A stretch of 64,000 bases of DNA from Bacteroidota bacterium (GCA_023393375.1 JAEWLI010000204.1:1-64000); one strand, 5' to 3'; shown: positions 16,004-25,560, counted from the stretch's first letter. Translations and numbers: made by a program. The notes: generated by a model not told the origin, from the sequence alone.

Positions 16004-18232
16004 TTAAGGCAACTTAAAACGTGCTCCCAAATAAGTCATTCTGCCAAATACCGGGCCCCAAATTAAAGAACTATCAAAATAAGGGCTGGAAGGATCATCG
16101 GCTGACATGATTGGATTTTCCTGCGTATAATCCAATATATTTTCCATGCCTACATAGACCTCAAGCTTTTTCCACTTCTTAGTGATTTGGGCATTCATTA
16201 AGAAAAAATCAGGAGAATAAGCATCTAATCGGAATTCCTCTGGCAATGAAGAGGTATCGGGAAGTCGCTTGCTACCCATCCATTGAAAAGTATAGTCAAA
16301 GTTCCAGGTTCTAATTCCTTCATAAGCAAGATTAATGAAAGCACGGTCTTTTGCTACTAATGGCCTTTCCAAAAGTTTATCGCCATACGTACTTCTCACA
16401 TCATATTTCCTGTAAGCCAGGCGCATATCGAGTAATTTGAGAATTTCATAATTCAGTTCGGCCTGAAAACTATTTGAAAAAGATTTACCGGTTAAATTAT
16501 AAATTAAAGTACTTTGGGGATCAGTGTCTCTATCAATTATTAGCTGTTGTTGAAATGACGTTCTGTAAAAATCAACAGAAAACGAGCCGTCTCTATAATT
16601 CAGTTGAAATTCATGAGAAAGATTGACACCCATATTCCATGCAATTTCCGGATCAAAACCGAATGCCCCTTTTCCTGAAGAAGGAAGCATCTGCAAGGTT
16701 TTGGAGCTAATCATCAAACCCAAATTTTCAGCCAACACATTAGCACTTCTGAAACCCCGCCCTACAGATGCCCGAATGGTGGTATTTTCAGATATGGAGT
16801 ATCTGCTATGGATCCGGGGGGTAACAAATAAGCCATACTGATTATGATGATCTGTACGTAATCCTGCAACAAAGGCAAACTTGCCACCGCTATTAAAACT
16901 GTATTCTACAAATATCCCTGGAATATATTCATTTCTATTATATTCTTGCTGATCCAGGCTTTCTATGAAGTAATCGAGCATATAACTAGCTCCTATTGTA
17001 TATTTATGATTCGTATTTCCAATGATTGATTGAAAAATCAAATTACTATAAAATGTATTTTCTCGACCCTTATAATGCTTGTTTCCGAAACCAAATTCCT
17101 GTCTATGAATAATTCCTGATACCTGCAATCCAATGCTTTGATAGGGTTTATCCCTGAATACATGACCTGTCTTACTCCATATTTCAAGCCTTTCGGTAGT
17201 CATGTTCACTTCATAAGGTTGCTGATCATGCTCCAAATATTTTCGGGATTGACCAGCTTTGTTATCGAGATAAATACTTTTAATGCCAAACTGGCCTTCC
17301 CATCCTTTTTTGTTGTGAAATTGCCAACGGTTTAAGGCCATCAGGTTTGATCCTACAGGATCATCCAAAAAGGAATCTTTATTCTTATCCATTTCAAATG
17401 GCCTAACTGCGGTATGCAACAGAAGTGTTCCTGACCAGGTATCACTTAATTTATTGGTAACATTCAGATTTACTTCACTCCTGCCGCTTTCATTCACATA
17501 CATATTAGCATACAACTTTTCGCTTTCTTCCGGGTTTTTCATTTCCACATTGATCTGTCCTGCTATGCTTTCATATCCATTGATCACCGACCCAGCCCCT
17601 TTGGTTACCTGAATTGAGTTCATCCACGTACCGGGAATATAAGTCAACCCTTCTATGGTTGCAAGCCCTCTGATCATTGGCATATTTTCAACAGTCAATT
17701 GAGTATAAATACCTGATAAGCCTAGCATTTCGATTTGTCGCGATCCGGTAACAGCATCAGTAAACGAAACATCCACAGAAGGATTGGTTTCAAAACTTTC
17801 GGACAGGTTGCAACAAGCAGCTTTAAACAACTCCTTTTCCGTCATCGTTTGTACATTCCGGGGTTCCAAAAGATCAAGCGTGGTTGATTTTTCCCTATAA
17901 ACCACCGAAACTTCTTGTAATTCACGTGCTTTATTTAATTCTATTTCCATAAAACCTGTTTCGTCGGCATGTATGGTGTCCTGTGCGTATCCCACATAAC
18001 TTATTACCAATAAATGGGTATTTGATATAGTCTCAAGCAGAAATTCACCTTTTTCATCAGAAATTGTCCCCTTGGAAGTCCCTGCCCAATATAAATTCAC
18101 TCCGGGTAAAGGGATCTTTACATTTTGATCATCCATTTCAAATACAATGCCTTTGACCTCATTTTGGGCATTTACTTGTAACCAACTGATGACCATTATA
18201 CATACAACAAATATTTTCCTCATCTCATGCAC
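16004..18232 (-). CDS. TonB-dependent outer-membrane receptor, metal-linked type
   Basis: This 742-aa receptor has a signal peptide (about 1-22), a carboxypeptidase-regulatory-like domain (about 25-105), a plug (about 115-235) with ESFETNPSVDVSFTDAVTG, and a 22-strand barrel ending in an aromatic/basic C-terminus. A Cys pair in the plug (AACCNLSES) is shared by receptors found beside heavy-metal genes. It starts 2 nt after the stop of the HMA-domain gene, so the two are co-translated. Copper or a similar soft metal is the likely substrate, judged from the neighbours; an organic siderophore cannot be excluded. Confidence 0.85.
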   Translation of the reverse strand: MHEMRKIFVVCIMVISWLQVNAQNEVKGIVFEMDDQNVKIPLPGVNLYWAGTSKGTISDEKGEFLLETISNTHLLVISYVGYAQDTIHADETGFMEIELNKARELQEVSVVYREKSTTLDLLEPRNVQTMTEKELFKAACCNLSESFETNPSVDVSFTDAVTGSRQIEMLGLSGIYTQLTVENMPMIRGLATIEGLTYIPGTWMNSIQVTKGAGSVINGYESIAGQINVEMKNPEESEKLYANMYVNESGRSEVNLNVTNKLSDTWSGTLLLHTAVRPFEMDKNKDSFLDDPVGSNLMALNRWQFHNKKGWEGQFGIKSIYLDNKAGQSRKYLEHDQQPYEVNMTTERLEIWSKTGHVFRDKPYQSIGLQVSGIIHRQEFGFGNKHYKGRENTFYSNLIFQSIIGNTNHKYTIGASYMLDYFIESLDQQEYNRNEYIPGIFVEYSFNSGGKFAFVAGLRTDHHNQYGLFVTPRIHSRYSISENTTIRASVGRGFRSANVLAENLGLMISSKTLQMLPSSGKGAFGFDPEIAWNMGVNLSHEFQLNYRDGSFSVDFYRTSFQQQLIIDRDTDPQSTLIYNLTGKSFSNSFQAELNYEILKLLDMRLAYRKYDVRSTYGDKLLERPLVAKDRAFINLAYEGIRTWNFDYTFQWMGSKRLPDTSSLPEEFRLDAYSPDFFLMNAQITKKWKKLEVYVGMENILDYTQENPIMSADDPSSPYFDSSLIWGPVFGRMTYLGARFKLP

Positions 18233-18234
18233 TT

Positions 18235-18597
18235 TTAATGGACCTCAACCCCATCTTTATACCTACAACAATCCGGTAATCTGTTATATGCTTCTGCATC
18301 GGCTATTGTATTTGAAGTATCATGACCTGCATTGGCTATTGCCTTGTGAATGGCCTCTTCTGTTGTTTGCTTTTTATTATAAACGATCTCTATTTGTTGA
18401 GTTTCTTTTTCCCAAACTGCTTTTTTAACACCCCGTGTGTAAATTGCAGCTTCCTCAATACGTTCTTTGCACATTTTGCATACGCCACTAACTTCAAAAC
18501 TGACTTTGACAACGGATTTCTCCTTTTGAGATGGGTTCTTTTGTGAAAAAGCAGGTTGATAAATAAAGAATATCATTAAAATTATAAGTACTTTCAT
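18235..18597 (-). CDS. Secreted heavy-metal-associated (HMA) domain protein
   Basis: This 120-aa protein has a signal peptide (about 1-18, ends AFSQ) and one HMA ferredoxin-like fold (about 29-95) whose metal loop is SGVCKMCKER with C40 and C43. The C-terminal tail has another Cys pair, LPDCCRY (C110, C111), a feature of periplasmic HMA proteins in Bacteroidota. It is sandwiched between the HYC_CC_PP-type gene and the TonB receptor, so it is probably a periplasmic chaperone that takes or delivers Cu(I) or a related metal. Confidence 0.85.
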   Translation of the reverse strand: MKVLIILMIFFIYQPAFSQKNPSQKEKSVVKVSFEVSGVCKMCKERIEEAAIYTRGVKKAVWEKETQQIEIVYNKKQTTEEAIHKAIANAGHDTSNTIADAEAYNRLPDCCRYKDGVEVH

Positions 18598-18669
18598 CTG
18601 ATTAGCAATTTTTAATTAAAAGAAATAAATATGCCTGTGATACAGGTTTATTTGCGGATGAAAGAGGTG

Positions 18670-19065
18670 CTAACCATATAATGTGAACCGTTGTTCCATT
18701 AAATAAATTGGAACAGGTGAAAAAGATCGGAATAGATATATTGGTTTCTCGGAAATGATCACCTTATTTTCCTTTTCCAGTACTATAGTTGGAAATGTCA
18801 AATGAAAGGTGAAATATTCTTTACTTACTGAAGCTTGTGAATCATTTACTTTTAAATAAAACGCCTGATGTGAACAACAGGAAGAAATAGGCGTATTATT
18901 CATTTGGCAATCTGATGTCCTTTTCTCACAACAATCAAAATCATCTACTTCCTGAACCAGATGTATTGCCTTAATTTCATCATGGCAAAAATGCAAGCTA
19001 ACATTGATCCCGATAGAAAGCAGAATATAAAAGACAGCTAATATGGATGTTAGTAGGCTTTGCAC
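18670..19065 (-). CDS. HYC_CC_PP-type small Cys/His-rich membrane protein
   Basis: This 131-aa protein starts with a hydrophobic helix (about 4-24) and then carries LHFCHDE (H25, C27, H28), DCC (C45, C46), C53 and SSCCSH (C63, C64, H66). It ends in an SPVP-containing tail. The order of motifs matches the HYC_CC_PP family, with Phe in place of Tyr. Function is unknown; the motifs imply metal binding on the periplasmic side. It is the first gene of the HMA/TonB receptor operon. A TACTTTTG -7 element at 19093-19086 on the minus strand could drive it. Confidence 0.78.
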   Translation of the reverse strand: MQSLLTSILAVFYILLSIGINVSLHFCHDEIKAIHLVQEVDDFDCCEKRTSDCQMNNTPISSCCSHQAFYLKVNDSQASVSKEYFTFHLTFPTIVLEKENKVIISEKPIYLFRSFSPVPIYLMEQRFTLYG

Positions 19066-19142
19066 GTATTTGTTGTTATGAAAAACAAAAGTAAGTCATA
19101 ATTACCTGGATTAAAACGGAATATTAACCAAAATATTACGGA

Positions 19143-21389
19143 CTATAACTTTATCCCAACAACCAGAATGTCGTCAGTTTGTTGTTGAGCACCCTTCCAG
19201 GTGTAAAATGATTCACATAGCAAATTATACTGTTCGTAAATTGGGTATTTATGAAGGGCGGAAAGGAGTTTTCGAAAATTAGTTTTCATAAATTTGGTAT
19301 CATTAGGCCCTCCAAACTGATCCTGAAACCCATCGGTACCAAGATAAAAAGTTGAATTTTCAGGCAATTGTATTGTTGTGGAGGTAAAATTTTTATCAGG
19401 AAACAACATACTCCCTATTGGATACCGGTTTCCATTCACCTGACAAAGCTTGTTATGATCTGAATAATACAAACTGAACTTGGCACCAGCAAACTCAACA
19501 GTCCTCCTGCTTTTATCTATCACACATAAACCCATATCCATACCATCTGCAATCAATAGGCTGTTTTCTTTCATATGCAGATTCTGTTTTACCTTAATAT
19601 CCAAAAGTGACAGCGTCATACCCGGGCAGGTAATTTTATTCTCAAGAATAATTTGGTTGAGCAAAGAACTGGCAAGGATAGTCATAAAAGCACCCGGTAC
19701 CCCGTGACCTGTACAATCTACTACAGCCAGGTAGATTTTATCCTCCATCGTAGTTACCCAGTAAAAATCGCCACTGATAATGTCTTTGGGTTTGTTAAAT
19801 ATAAATGATTCCGGAAAAATCAGTTTTAATTCGGCCCCGCTGGGAAATAACGACAATTGTATCCGTCGTGCATATTCAATGCTATCGGTAATCTGCTTAT
19901 TAAATTCAGAAAGAGTAAGGCTTTTTTGTTGAATGTCGTCGCGCTGTTGTTCAATTTCCTCTTTTTGATGATTAATAGCTTCTTTTTGCCTTTTGAGTTC
20001 TCTATTGGCCTTGTTTTTAATCCTGTTTCTACTGAAGAGGATCCCTGCCATTATAAGGGTAAAAAAAACTGAAGCAACCAGCCCCTTGTTCATCAATTCA
20101 CGCTGACGAGCTTGTAGCGTTTGGATTTCATTTTCCTTAGTAAGTATTTCTATCTGACGTTCTTTATGTGCCAGGTCATAAATAGCATCTACTTCAGCGA
20201 TCTTACGGGCATTATAATCGTGCTTTAATCGATCGTCATATTGCATATATTGTTTGTAATAATGCAAGGCCGTTTTTGGGTTGCCTGATTTTTCATAATA
20301 TTCTGCAATGGTTTTATTCACAAAATGCAGGATCGGATAAGCATCAATTTCTGTGGCTATAATGAGGCTTTTCTCAAGATAATCTAATGCTTCCTTATTT
20401 CTGCCTTTTACATGGTAAGCCTTGCCCATCATGGCATATGTGTTAGAAATCAGGTCATTATCCTGTACGATTTGAGAAAACACAAGGCTTTTATTGAGAT
20501 ATTCCAACGATTTTTCCACGCTATCCATGATCAGATAGGTTTTACCCATCGAAAAGGAGGAATAAGCTAATCCTAAGGTGTCGTATATTACAGTGTCAAT
20601 GGCATATGCCAAATTATAATTGGCCAATGCCGCTGAATATTCCCCTTTTGCAAAATGAAGTTCTGCCAAAGAACTATATGAAGTAGCCTGAAGAACTTGA
20701 TCGCCATGTTCTATACCTAAATACAACGCCTCCTGAAGGTGTTTTTCGGCTTTATTAAAAACTTTAAATTGTGTATAAATATTACCAATAACATTCAACA
20801 CATTTGCCTTACCCACCGGGTCATTCAAATTCTCATATAAATCCAAGCAGGCAATGCAATAATCAATGGACTTTTCATTTTCCCCTTTAAAGTTATATAC
20901 TTCACAAATCAGTTTGTTGATTTTGGCCAGCCGAATTGAATCTTCCCGATTATCAGCTTCAGATATTGCACTTTTAGCAAATTGCAACGCTTCATCATAT
21001 TTATCAATTTCGAAATATATGTGAGCGATAGAATACTGATTTTGAGAGACAAGTGATTTATGATCAATTAATTCAGCTATTCCTGTGGATAGTTTAAAAT
21101 AAAAAAAAGCACTGTCTTTTTCATACCTGAAATAATAATAATCACCTATGTTATAATAAGCCTCAGCCAATCCCTTAAGATAATTCGCCTTTTTTGATTC
21201 ACTGGCAGCTTTTCTTGCATATTCTAATCCTTGATTGGTGTTAGGGGCCTTAATCATCATTGCAGACCGATTGTTGAGGCTGTCAATCGTTGATACTGAA
21301 TAGGTGTTGGCCTCTTTTTGTTGACCCAATAACATCCCAGCTAAAATCATCGAGAAACTGCCAACGATTATGATTTTAAGGAATAACAT
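19143..21389 (-). CDS. TPR-containing SpoIIE-family protein phosphatase
   Basis: This 748-aa protein comprises a signal sequence (about 1-20), eight or so tetratricopeptide repeats (about 50-400), a transmembrane helix (about 435-455), a coiled coil (about 460-500), and a C-terminal SpoIIE/PP2C-like domain (about 515-748). Metal-binding Asp residues are in GDFYWV and VDCTGHGVPGAFM. The layout, with periplasmic TPRs and a cytoplasmic phosphatase, is common in Cytophagales and is thought to sense a peptide or envelope state and act on an anti-sigma or STAS partner. No such partner is next to it here. Confidence 0.9.
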   Translation of the reverse strand: MLFLKIIIVGSFSMILAGMLLGQQKEANTYSVSTIDSLNNRSAMMIKAPNTNQGLEYARKAASESKKANYLKGLAEAYYNIGDYYYFRYEKDSAFFYFKLSTGIAELIDHKSLVSQNQYSIAHIYFEIDKYDEALQFAKSAISEADNREDSIRLAKINKLICEVYNFKGENEKSIDYCIACLDLYENLNDPVGKANVLNVIGNIYTQFKVFNKAEKHLQEALYLGIEHGDQVLQATSYSSLAELHFAKGEYSAALANYNLAYAIDTVIYDTLGLAYSSFSMGKTYLIMDSVEKSLEYLNKSLVFSQIVQDNDLISNTYAMMGKAYHVKGRNKEALDYLEKSLIIATEIDAYPILHFVNKTIAEYYEKSGNPKTALHYYKQYMQYDDRLKHDYNARKIAEVDAIYDLAHKERQIEILTKENEIQTLQARQRELMNKGLVASVFFTLIMAGILFSRNRIKNKANRELKRQKEAINHQKEEIEQQRDDIQQKSLTLSEFNKQITDSIEYARRIQLSLFPSGAELKLIFPESFIFNKPKDIISGDFYWVTTMEDKIYLAVVDCTGHGVPGAFMTILASSLLNQIILENKITCPGMTLSLLDIKVKQNLHMKENSLLIADGMDMGLCVIDKSRRTVEFAGAKFSLYYSDHNKLCQVNGNRYPIGSMLFPDKNFTSTTIQLPENSTFYLGTDGFQDQFGGPNDTKFMKTNFRKLLSALHKYPIYEQYNLLCESFYTWKGAQQQTDDILVVGIKL

Positions 21390-22147
21390 GAATGGAATAT
21401 TATTTTGGTATGTTCGGGAAACTCTTCTTTATTATTTTGTAAATACAAGATTCCTATTTATTTTATACATTTACAAGAAGGAGGGATAATACTTTAAGAA
21501 TTAGTTTAAAAATTCATATTTTAACTAAAAAACAGATTATCCAGAACTAAACAGTATTAGTTATTACATTATAAAATAAAGAATTTACGCATAATATAGC
21601 TAAAGGTTTAATACTCCAATCGAAACAATTATCAAAACATTATTTTGTATTCAAAATACAAATGAAGCCTTATAGGAATATTATTTTATAATTATAACTT
21701 TCTCGATATATTATTACTGTCTATTTCAGTTTTGCAAGATTCTATTTTAATATTTAATGTCTCATAAAATCAGCATTTTTTCTTACATGCCAAAAAATTA
21801 AATTTAGAATAATATTTAATTACTTTAAGGGACGGAATTAAAAAATAGTACAATTTTAACACCTACATTAGACCATTTTATTAATATATTTTATCCAATA
21901 AATCAGTTTTTTATACTTTTCATATTCATTTATGCATATATTATTTGGATATATGTTATAATTTGAGTTGTTTATTCTTAACCATGAAGCACTCAAATTT
22001 CCCGATTTAGCACATATTTTATCATAATCATCGCATTTTGCTTCGTATTATGTAAATATTATATTTCATCTATTATTACAACGCCCTATTTTATCAATTT
22101 TTTATTTATACATTTGTATCGTTAAACAAATCAAAAATACAAATGCC
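21390..22147. other. Very AT-rich 758-bp spacer
   Basis: No coding frame, repeat or RNA gene could be recognised. A TACATTTG -7-like element at 22109-22116 lies 32 nt before the next gene, but no TTTG is found at the right distance upstream. The rest is long A/T tracts with no clear dyads. Confidence 0.55.
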
Positions 22148-22729
22148 ATGAAAACTTTATTTATTAATATTCTGATGATTGTGATGATGTGTCCCTTATT
22201 GGTTACTGCTAATGTAAAAGATGGCAAAAACAAGAAGGAAGTAGAAGTTGCCAAATACACCATAAATTATGATGGTAGCAGTTTTATACTTGTATATAAA
22301 ACTTTTACTGAGCGGCCTGTAAACATATTTATTTACAATGAAAAGAGCCAATTAATCTATACTGACCATATTAAAGGAGCTGGGATTGTGTCCCGACCTT
22401 ACAATTTTAAAGAAATGAAAGCAGGGAATTATACTTTCAAGATCGTAGAAAGTAACCGGGTAGTAACACATCAAGTAAATTATTCCCCTGTTGTTAAACC
22501 TGTTTCAAAAATAAATGTGGAGAATAATGATGGTAAATACAAATTGTCAGTAATTGGTTCCATTGAAAAACCGGTAAAAGTAAACATCTATAATGAACAA
22601 AATAATTTAATCTTTTCCGAATCCATTAAAGAGCAAACGAGTTTTAGCAAAATTTATAATCTTGGGAATACCACCCATTGCAGTTTCGAAGTGTCTGTTG
22701 ATCAAACAGTATATCAGAAAACATTCTAA
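22148..22729 (+). CDS. Secreted protein with two tandem beta domains, function unknown
   Basis: This 193-aa protein has a signal peptide (about 1-21). Two homologous repeats follow, at about 35-110 and 117-193. Each repeat contains a strand pattern with RPVNIFIYNEKSQLIY in the first and KPVKVNIYNEQNNLIF in the second, then a variable turn and a YNF/YNL strand. The fold resembles the small beta sandwiches used as C-terminal modules in secreted Bacteroidota proteins. No catalytic motif is visible. It is monocistronic, with a terminator at 22759-22791. Confidence 0.65.
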   Translation: MKTLFINILMIVMMCPLLVTANVKDGKNKKEVEVAKYTINYDGSSFILVYKTFTERPVNIFIYNEKSQLIYTDHIKGAGIVSRPYNFKEMKAGNYTFKIVESNRVVTHQVNYSPVVKPVSKINVENNDGKYKLSVIGSIEKPVKVNIYNEQNNLIFSESIKEQTSFSKIYNLGNTTHCSFEVSVDQTVYQKTF

Positions 22730-22758
22730 AAGCTACTAATAGACTTTCAAATAGGTTT

Positions 22759-22791
22759 AAAAGCCCCGGATTTTCCTGGGCTTTTCTTTTT
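22759..22791 (+). terminator. Rho-independent terminator
   Basis: AAAAGCCC (22759-22766) pairs with GGGCTTTT (22778-22785), with an inner GG/CC after one mismatch. A T-run follows. It lies 30 nt past the stop of the secreted tandem-domain gene. Confidence 0.85.
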
Positions 22792-22899
22792 TTAAGAAAG
22801 TTTAACTTAATTTATCTCATAGATCTACCTTTATTTTACCTGTATTTTCGTTTCTTTGAAAACTTGGAGCCATCTTTGTAAAATGATTTTGTGGTACTA

Positions 22900-23727
22900 A
22901 TGAGGTTTCTTTTCGCAATTTTATTTTTTTTCCCACTGGATTTTTTATTTGCACAAGAGCGCATTGAAATTTCCGGAACCATTATAGATGCTGAAAATAA
23001 TGAAGTCGTTCCATTTGTCCATATCATCAATATCAGCCAAAATACCGGCATTACTTCCGATCAAACGGGGAACTTCACCTTAAACATTGACAAAAACGAT
23101 ACATTACATTTTTCTTCGATTGGATATACCATTACCCGGATGGTTTTTCAGGATTCATCAGAAAATAATTACAAAAATATTCGGGTAAAGCTTCGTCCTA
23201 TTACCATTACACTAAATCCTGTTGAAATTCGGGCATATCACCTCGAGGAAATATTGAATAAGAATAAACCGGAGGATGTATCGATCATTCAAGAGAAGCC
23301 TGAACCCCTGTTCGAAGATATGGAAAAGGTAGAGAAACCTGCCATTGGCATTGGGGTGTCTCCCGGAGGTGCTAAGTTGGAAGGTGCCATAACAGCGTTT
23401 GCCAATCTTTTTAATAAAGATTTTAAACAACGCAAAAAACTAAAGCAAATCATTGAAAAGGAAACAAGAGAAAAACAAAGGGAAGAAGCAATCCTTCTAC
23501 TTGAGATGGGTTATACAGACGTGGTAAAACAGGTTACTGGGCTAACAGACGAAGAACTACAGCATTTCCTGCAACTTTATATGCCAGATCTTTTGTACCT
23601 TGTAAATGCATCTGAATACGATCTGGCTTTGAAAATATATAACGATTACCGGGAATATCGCTATAAATATAAGTTACAGGAAGTAAGTTTAGAAGAACTG
23701 TTGGAAAATGCTTCATTCCGTAAATAA
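22900..23727 (+). CDS. Carboxypeptidase-regulatory-like domain protein, secreted
   Basis: I choose ATG 22900 over the in-frame GTG at 22891, because it begins a standard signal peptide (MRFLFAIL to FAQ). A CarboxypepD_reg-like beta domain follows at about 22-105 (ISGTIIDAENNEVVPFVHI, then FSSIGY). The C-terminal part (about 150-275) is charged and helical, with a KQRKKLKQIIEKETREKQR coil and no family I know. Proteins of this type are common in Cytophagales, possibly periplasmic. It has no co-directional partner within 400 bp. Confidence 0.75.
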   Translation: MRFLFAILFFFPLDFLFAQERIEISGTIIDAENNEVVPFVHIINISQNTGITSDQTGNFTLNIDKNDTLHFSSIGYTITRMVFQDSSENNYKNIRVKLRPITITLNPVEIRAYHLEEILNKNKPEDVSIIQEKPEPLFEDMEKVEKPAIGIGVSPGGAKLEGAITAFANLFNKDFKQRKKLKQIIEKETREKQREEAILLLEMGYTDVVKQVTGLTDEELQHFLQLYMPDLLYLVNASEYDLALKIYNDYREYRYKYKLQEVSLEELLENASFRK

Positions 23728-23800
23728 AGTTACCCATTCCATCCCCTTTGTAATAATAACCAGAAGTAAACACTATACTATATTTTTTTCCATTTCATAC

Positions 23801-23831
23801 TTGCAAGTGCACTTCTCTTTGTCTATTTTTG
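23801..23831 (+). promoter_or_regulatory. Promoter of the S-box/metY transcript
   Basis: TTG (23801-23803) and TATTTTTG (23824-23831) are separated by 20 nt. A start near 23838 would begin the transcript about 28 nt before the S-box P1 stem. Confidence 0.65.
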
Positions 23832-23865
23832 GCAACTCAAAGTCAATTTACATTTTTTGTAATTG

Positions 23866-23966
23866 ATTTATAAAGAAGAGTGGAGAGACAGGCTCACTGA
23901 AACTCTAGCAACCTGTGAACAAATACAAGGTGCTAAATCCTGATCCCGAAAAGGGGGAATATAAAT
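23866..23966 (+). ncRNA. SAM-I (S-box) riboswitch
   Basis: The P1 stem pairs ATTTATA (23866-23872) with TATAAAT (23960-23966). Between them are the S-box core words: GAGTGGAGAGACAGGCTC, CTGAAACTCTAGCAACC and AAGGTGCTAAATCC, in the family order. It senses S-adenosylmethionine and lowers expression of methionine genes when SAM is plentiful. No GC-rich terminator follows P1. It ends 14 nt before the start codon of the leader ORF at 23981, so control of that ORF or of transcript folding is likely. The methionine-linked genes metY and hom lie downstream. Confidence 0.88.
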
Positions 23967-23980
23967 TAATTAATTAAAGC

Positions 23981-24100
23981 ATGAAAAATCATTCAATTCA
24001 ATTTACAAAACAGAAAATTTCGGGCAAAAGCCTTTCTGTTCATTATCCCCAGATTTATACTACGCTATACACGACCACAACAACGCGAATGTGTTGTTAA
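23981..24100 (+). CDS. Leader peptide with Thr run and terminal Cys-Cys (39 aa)
   Basis: This ATG-to-TAA frame ends in YTTTTTRMCC, with seven Thr in residues 27-35 and Cys at 38 and 39. It starts 14 nt after the S-box P1 stem and stops 110 nt before metY. Two stem-loops lie in or at the end of it: AACAGAAA/TTTCTGTT (24009-24016 with 24033-24040), and AACAAC/GTTGTT (24079-24084 with 24093-24098), the latter across the Thr, Arg and Cys codons. It looks like an attenuator leader that reads Thr-tRNA and/or Cys-tRNA supply. This is inference; I know no named family for it. Confidence 0.6.
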   Translation: MKNHSIQFTKQKISGKSLSVHYPQIYTTLYTTTTTRMCC

Positions 24101-24210
24101 GGATAGTATAATAATCAATAAATCCTTATTTCACATATCTTTTCTTCTCCGGAAGATTTAATTATTCGTATATCCAGTAAAATATTATTAACCATAAAAT
24201 AAAATTAAAC

Positions 24211-25515
24211 ATGTCACAATTAAGATTCGAAACGCTCCAACTTCACGCTGGACAGGAAATAGATGCAACCACGCAATCACGTGCGGTACCTATCTACCAG
24301 ACTACTTCTTATGTTTTTAAAAATTCTGAACATGGGGCCAATCTTTTTGCCCTTAAAGAATTTGGCAATATTTACACCAGGATCATGAATCCTACTACCG
24401 ATGTCTTCGAAAAAAGGATTGCTGCTTTAGAAGGCGGTGTAGCTGCATTGGCTGTATCTTCAGGTCAGGCCGCACAGTTTATTGCATTGAACAATATTCT
24501 TCAGGCTGGAGAAAACTTTGTCTCCTCTCAATATTTGTATGGTGGAACTTATAATCAGTTTAAGGTTTCATTTAAACGATTGGGTATAGATGTCCGGTTT
24601 CCCAAAAATGATGTAATTGAGGAATATGAAAAACTGATTGATGACAAAACAAGGGCTATCTATCTGGAAACAATAGGAAATCCGGGTTTTAATATTCCTG
24701 ATTTTGAAAAATTTGCTGCTTTGGCCGGTAAATATCAGATTCCTTTGATCGTGGACAATACTTTTGGGGGTGCAGGTTATCTGGCACAACCTATAAAATA
24801 TGGTGCCAATGTAGTAGTGCAATCAGCAACAAAATGGATCGGTGGTCATGGCACTAGCATAGGTGGAATAATTGTGGACGGTGGAAATTTTAATTGGGGG
24901 AATGGCAAATTTCCACAGTTTTCGGAGCCCTCAGAAGGGTATCATGGAATGAAATTCTGGGAAATATTTGGAGAAAATAATCCTTTGGGATTACCAAATA
25001 TCGCATTTGCTATTCGGGCAAGAGTGGAAGGACTAAGGGATTTTGGTCCGGCGTTGAGCCCAATGAATTCATTTTTGCTATTACAAGGAGTAGAAACCCT
25101 TTCACTTCGCCTGGACAGGATCTGCCAGAACGCTTTAGAACTTGCCAAATGGCTCGAGAAACATGAACTAGTGGAAAGTGTGAATTATCCCGGTCTTGAA
25201 TCAAGTGCCTATCATCAATTGGCAAAAAAATACCTGACCCGTGGTTTTGGAGGCGTATTTACCTTTAAATTGAAAGGTGATCAGGCAACGGCCACAAAAT
25301 TTGTAGATAATCTGAAACTGGTAAGTCACCTGGCCAATGTTGGCGACGCCAAAACATTGATTATACATCCAGCTTCAACCACTCATCAACAATTATCAGC
25401 TCAAGAACAAGCGAATGCTGGTGTAGAGCCGACTCAACTTAGGTTATCAGCTGGTATTGAGCATATTGATGATATTAAGGATGACTTACAACAGGCATTT
25501 GATAAAATAAAGTAA
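24211..25515 (+). CDS. metY: O-acetylhomoserine sulfhydrylase (MetY)
   Basis: This PLP enzyme joins sulfide to O-acetylhomoserine to give homocysteine in the cytoplasm. The 434-aa protein is of normal length for the Cys/Met metabolism PLP family. The PLP lysine is K208 in SATKWIGGHGT. Conserved features include YTRIMNPTTDVFEKRIAALE near 51-70 and FGGVFTFKLKG near the C-terminus. It lies downstream of an S-box and a Thr/Cys leader ORF and is followed 45 nt later by hom, so the two supply homoserine-derived sulfur amino acids. A cystathionine lyase is less likely given the long MetY-type insertions. Confidence 0.93.
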   Translation: MSQLRFETLQLHAGQEIDATTQSRAVPIYQTTSYVFKNSEHGANLFALKEFGNIYTRIMNPTTDVFEKRIAALEGGVAALAVSSGQAAQFIALNNILQAGENFVSSQYLYGGTYNQFKVSFKRLGIDVRFPKNDVIEEYEKLIDDKTRAIYLETIGNPGFNIPDFEKFAALAGKYQIPLIVDNTFGGAGYLAQPIKYGANVVVQSATKWIGGHGTSIGGIIVDGGNFNWGNGKFPQFSEPSEGYHGMKFWEIFGENNPLGLPNIAFAIRARVEGLRDFGPALSPMNSFLLLQGVETLSLRLDRICQNALELAKWLEKHELVESVNYPGLESSAYHQLAKKYLTRGFGGVFTFKLKGDQATATKFVDNLKLVSHLANVGDAKTLIIHPASTTHQQLSAQEQANAGVEPTQLRLSAGIEHIDDIKDDLQQAFDKIK

Positions 25516-25560
25516 TTGATAACCCGGGATTCATTCCGGCTGATTTATAATGTTAATAAG

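Noticed and set aside
25516..25560. Extended start of hom at TTG 25516
   Set aside because: The NAD-binding motif follows the ATG at 25561 at the usual distance; the extension is not family-like.
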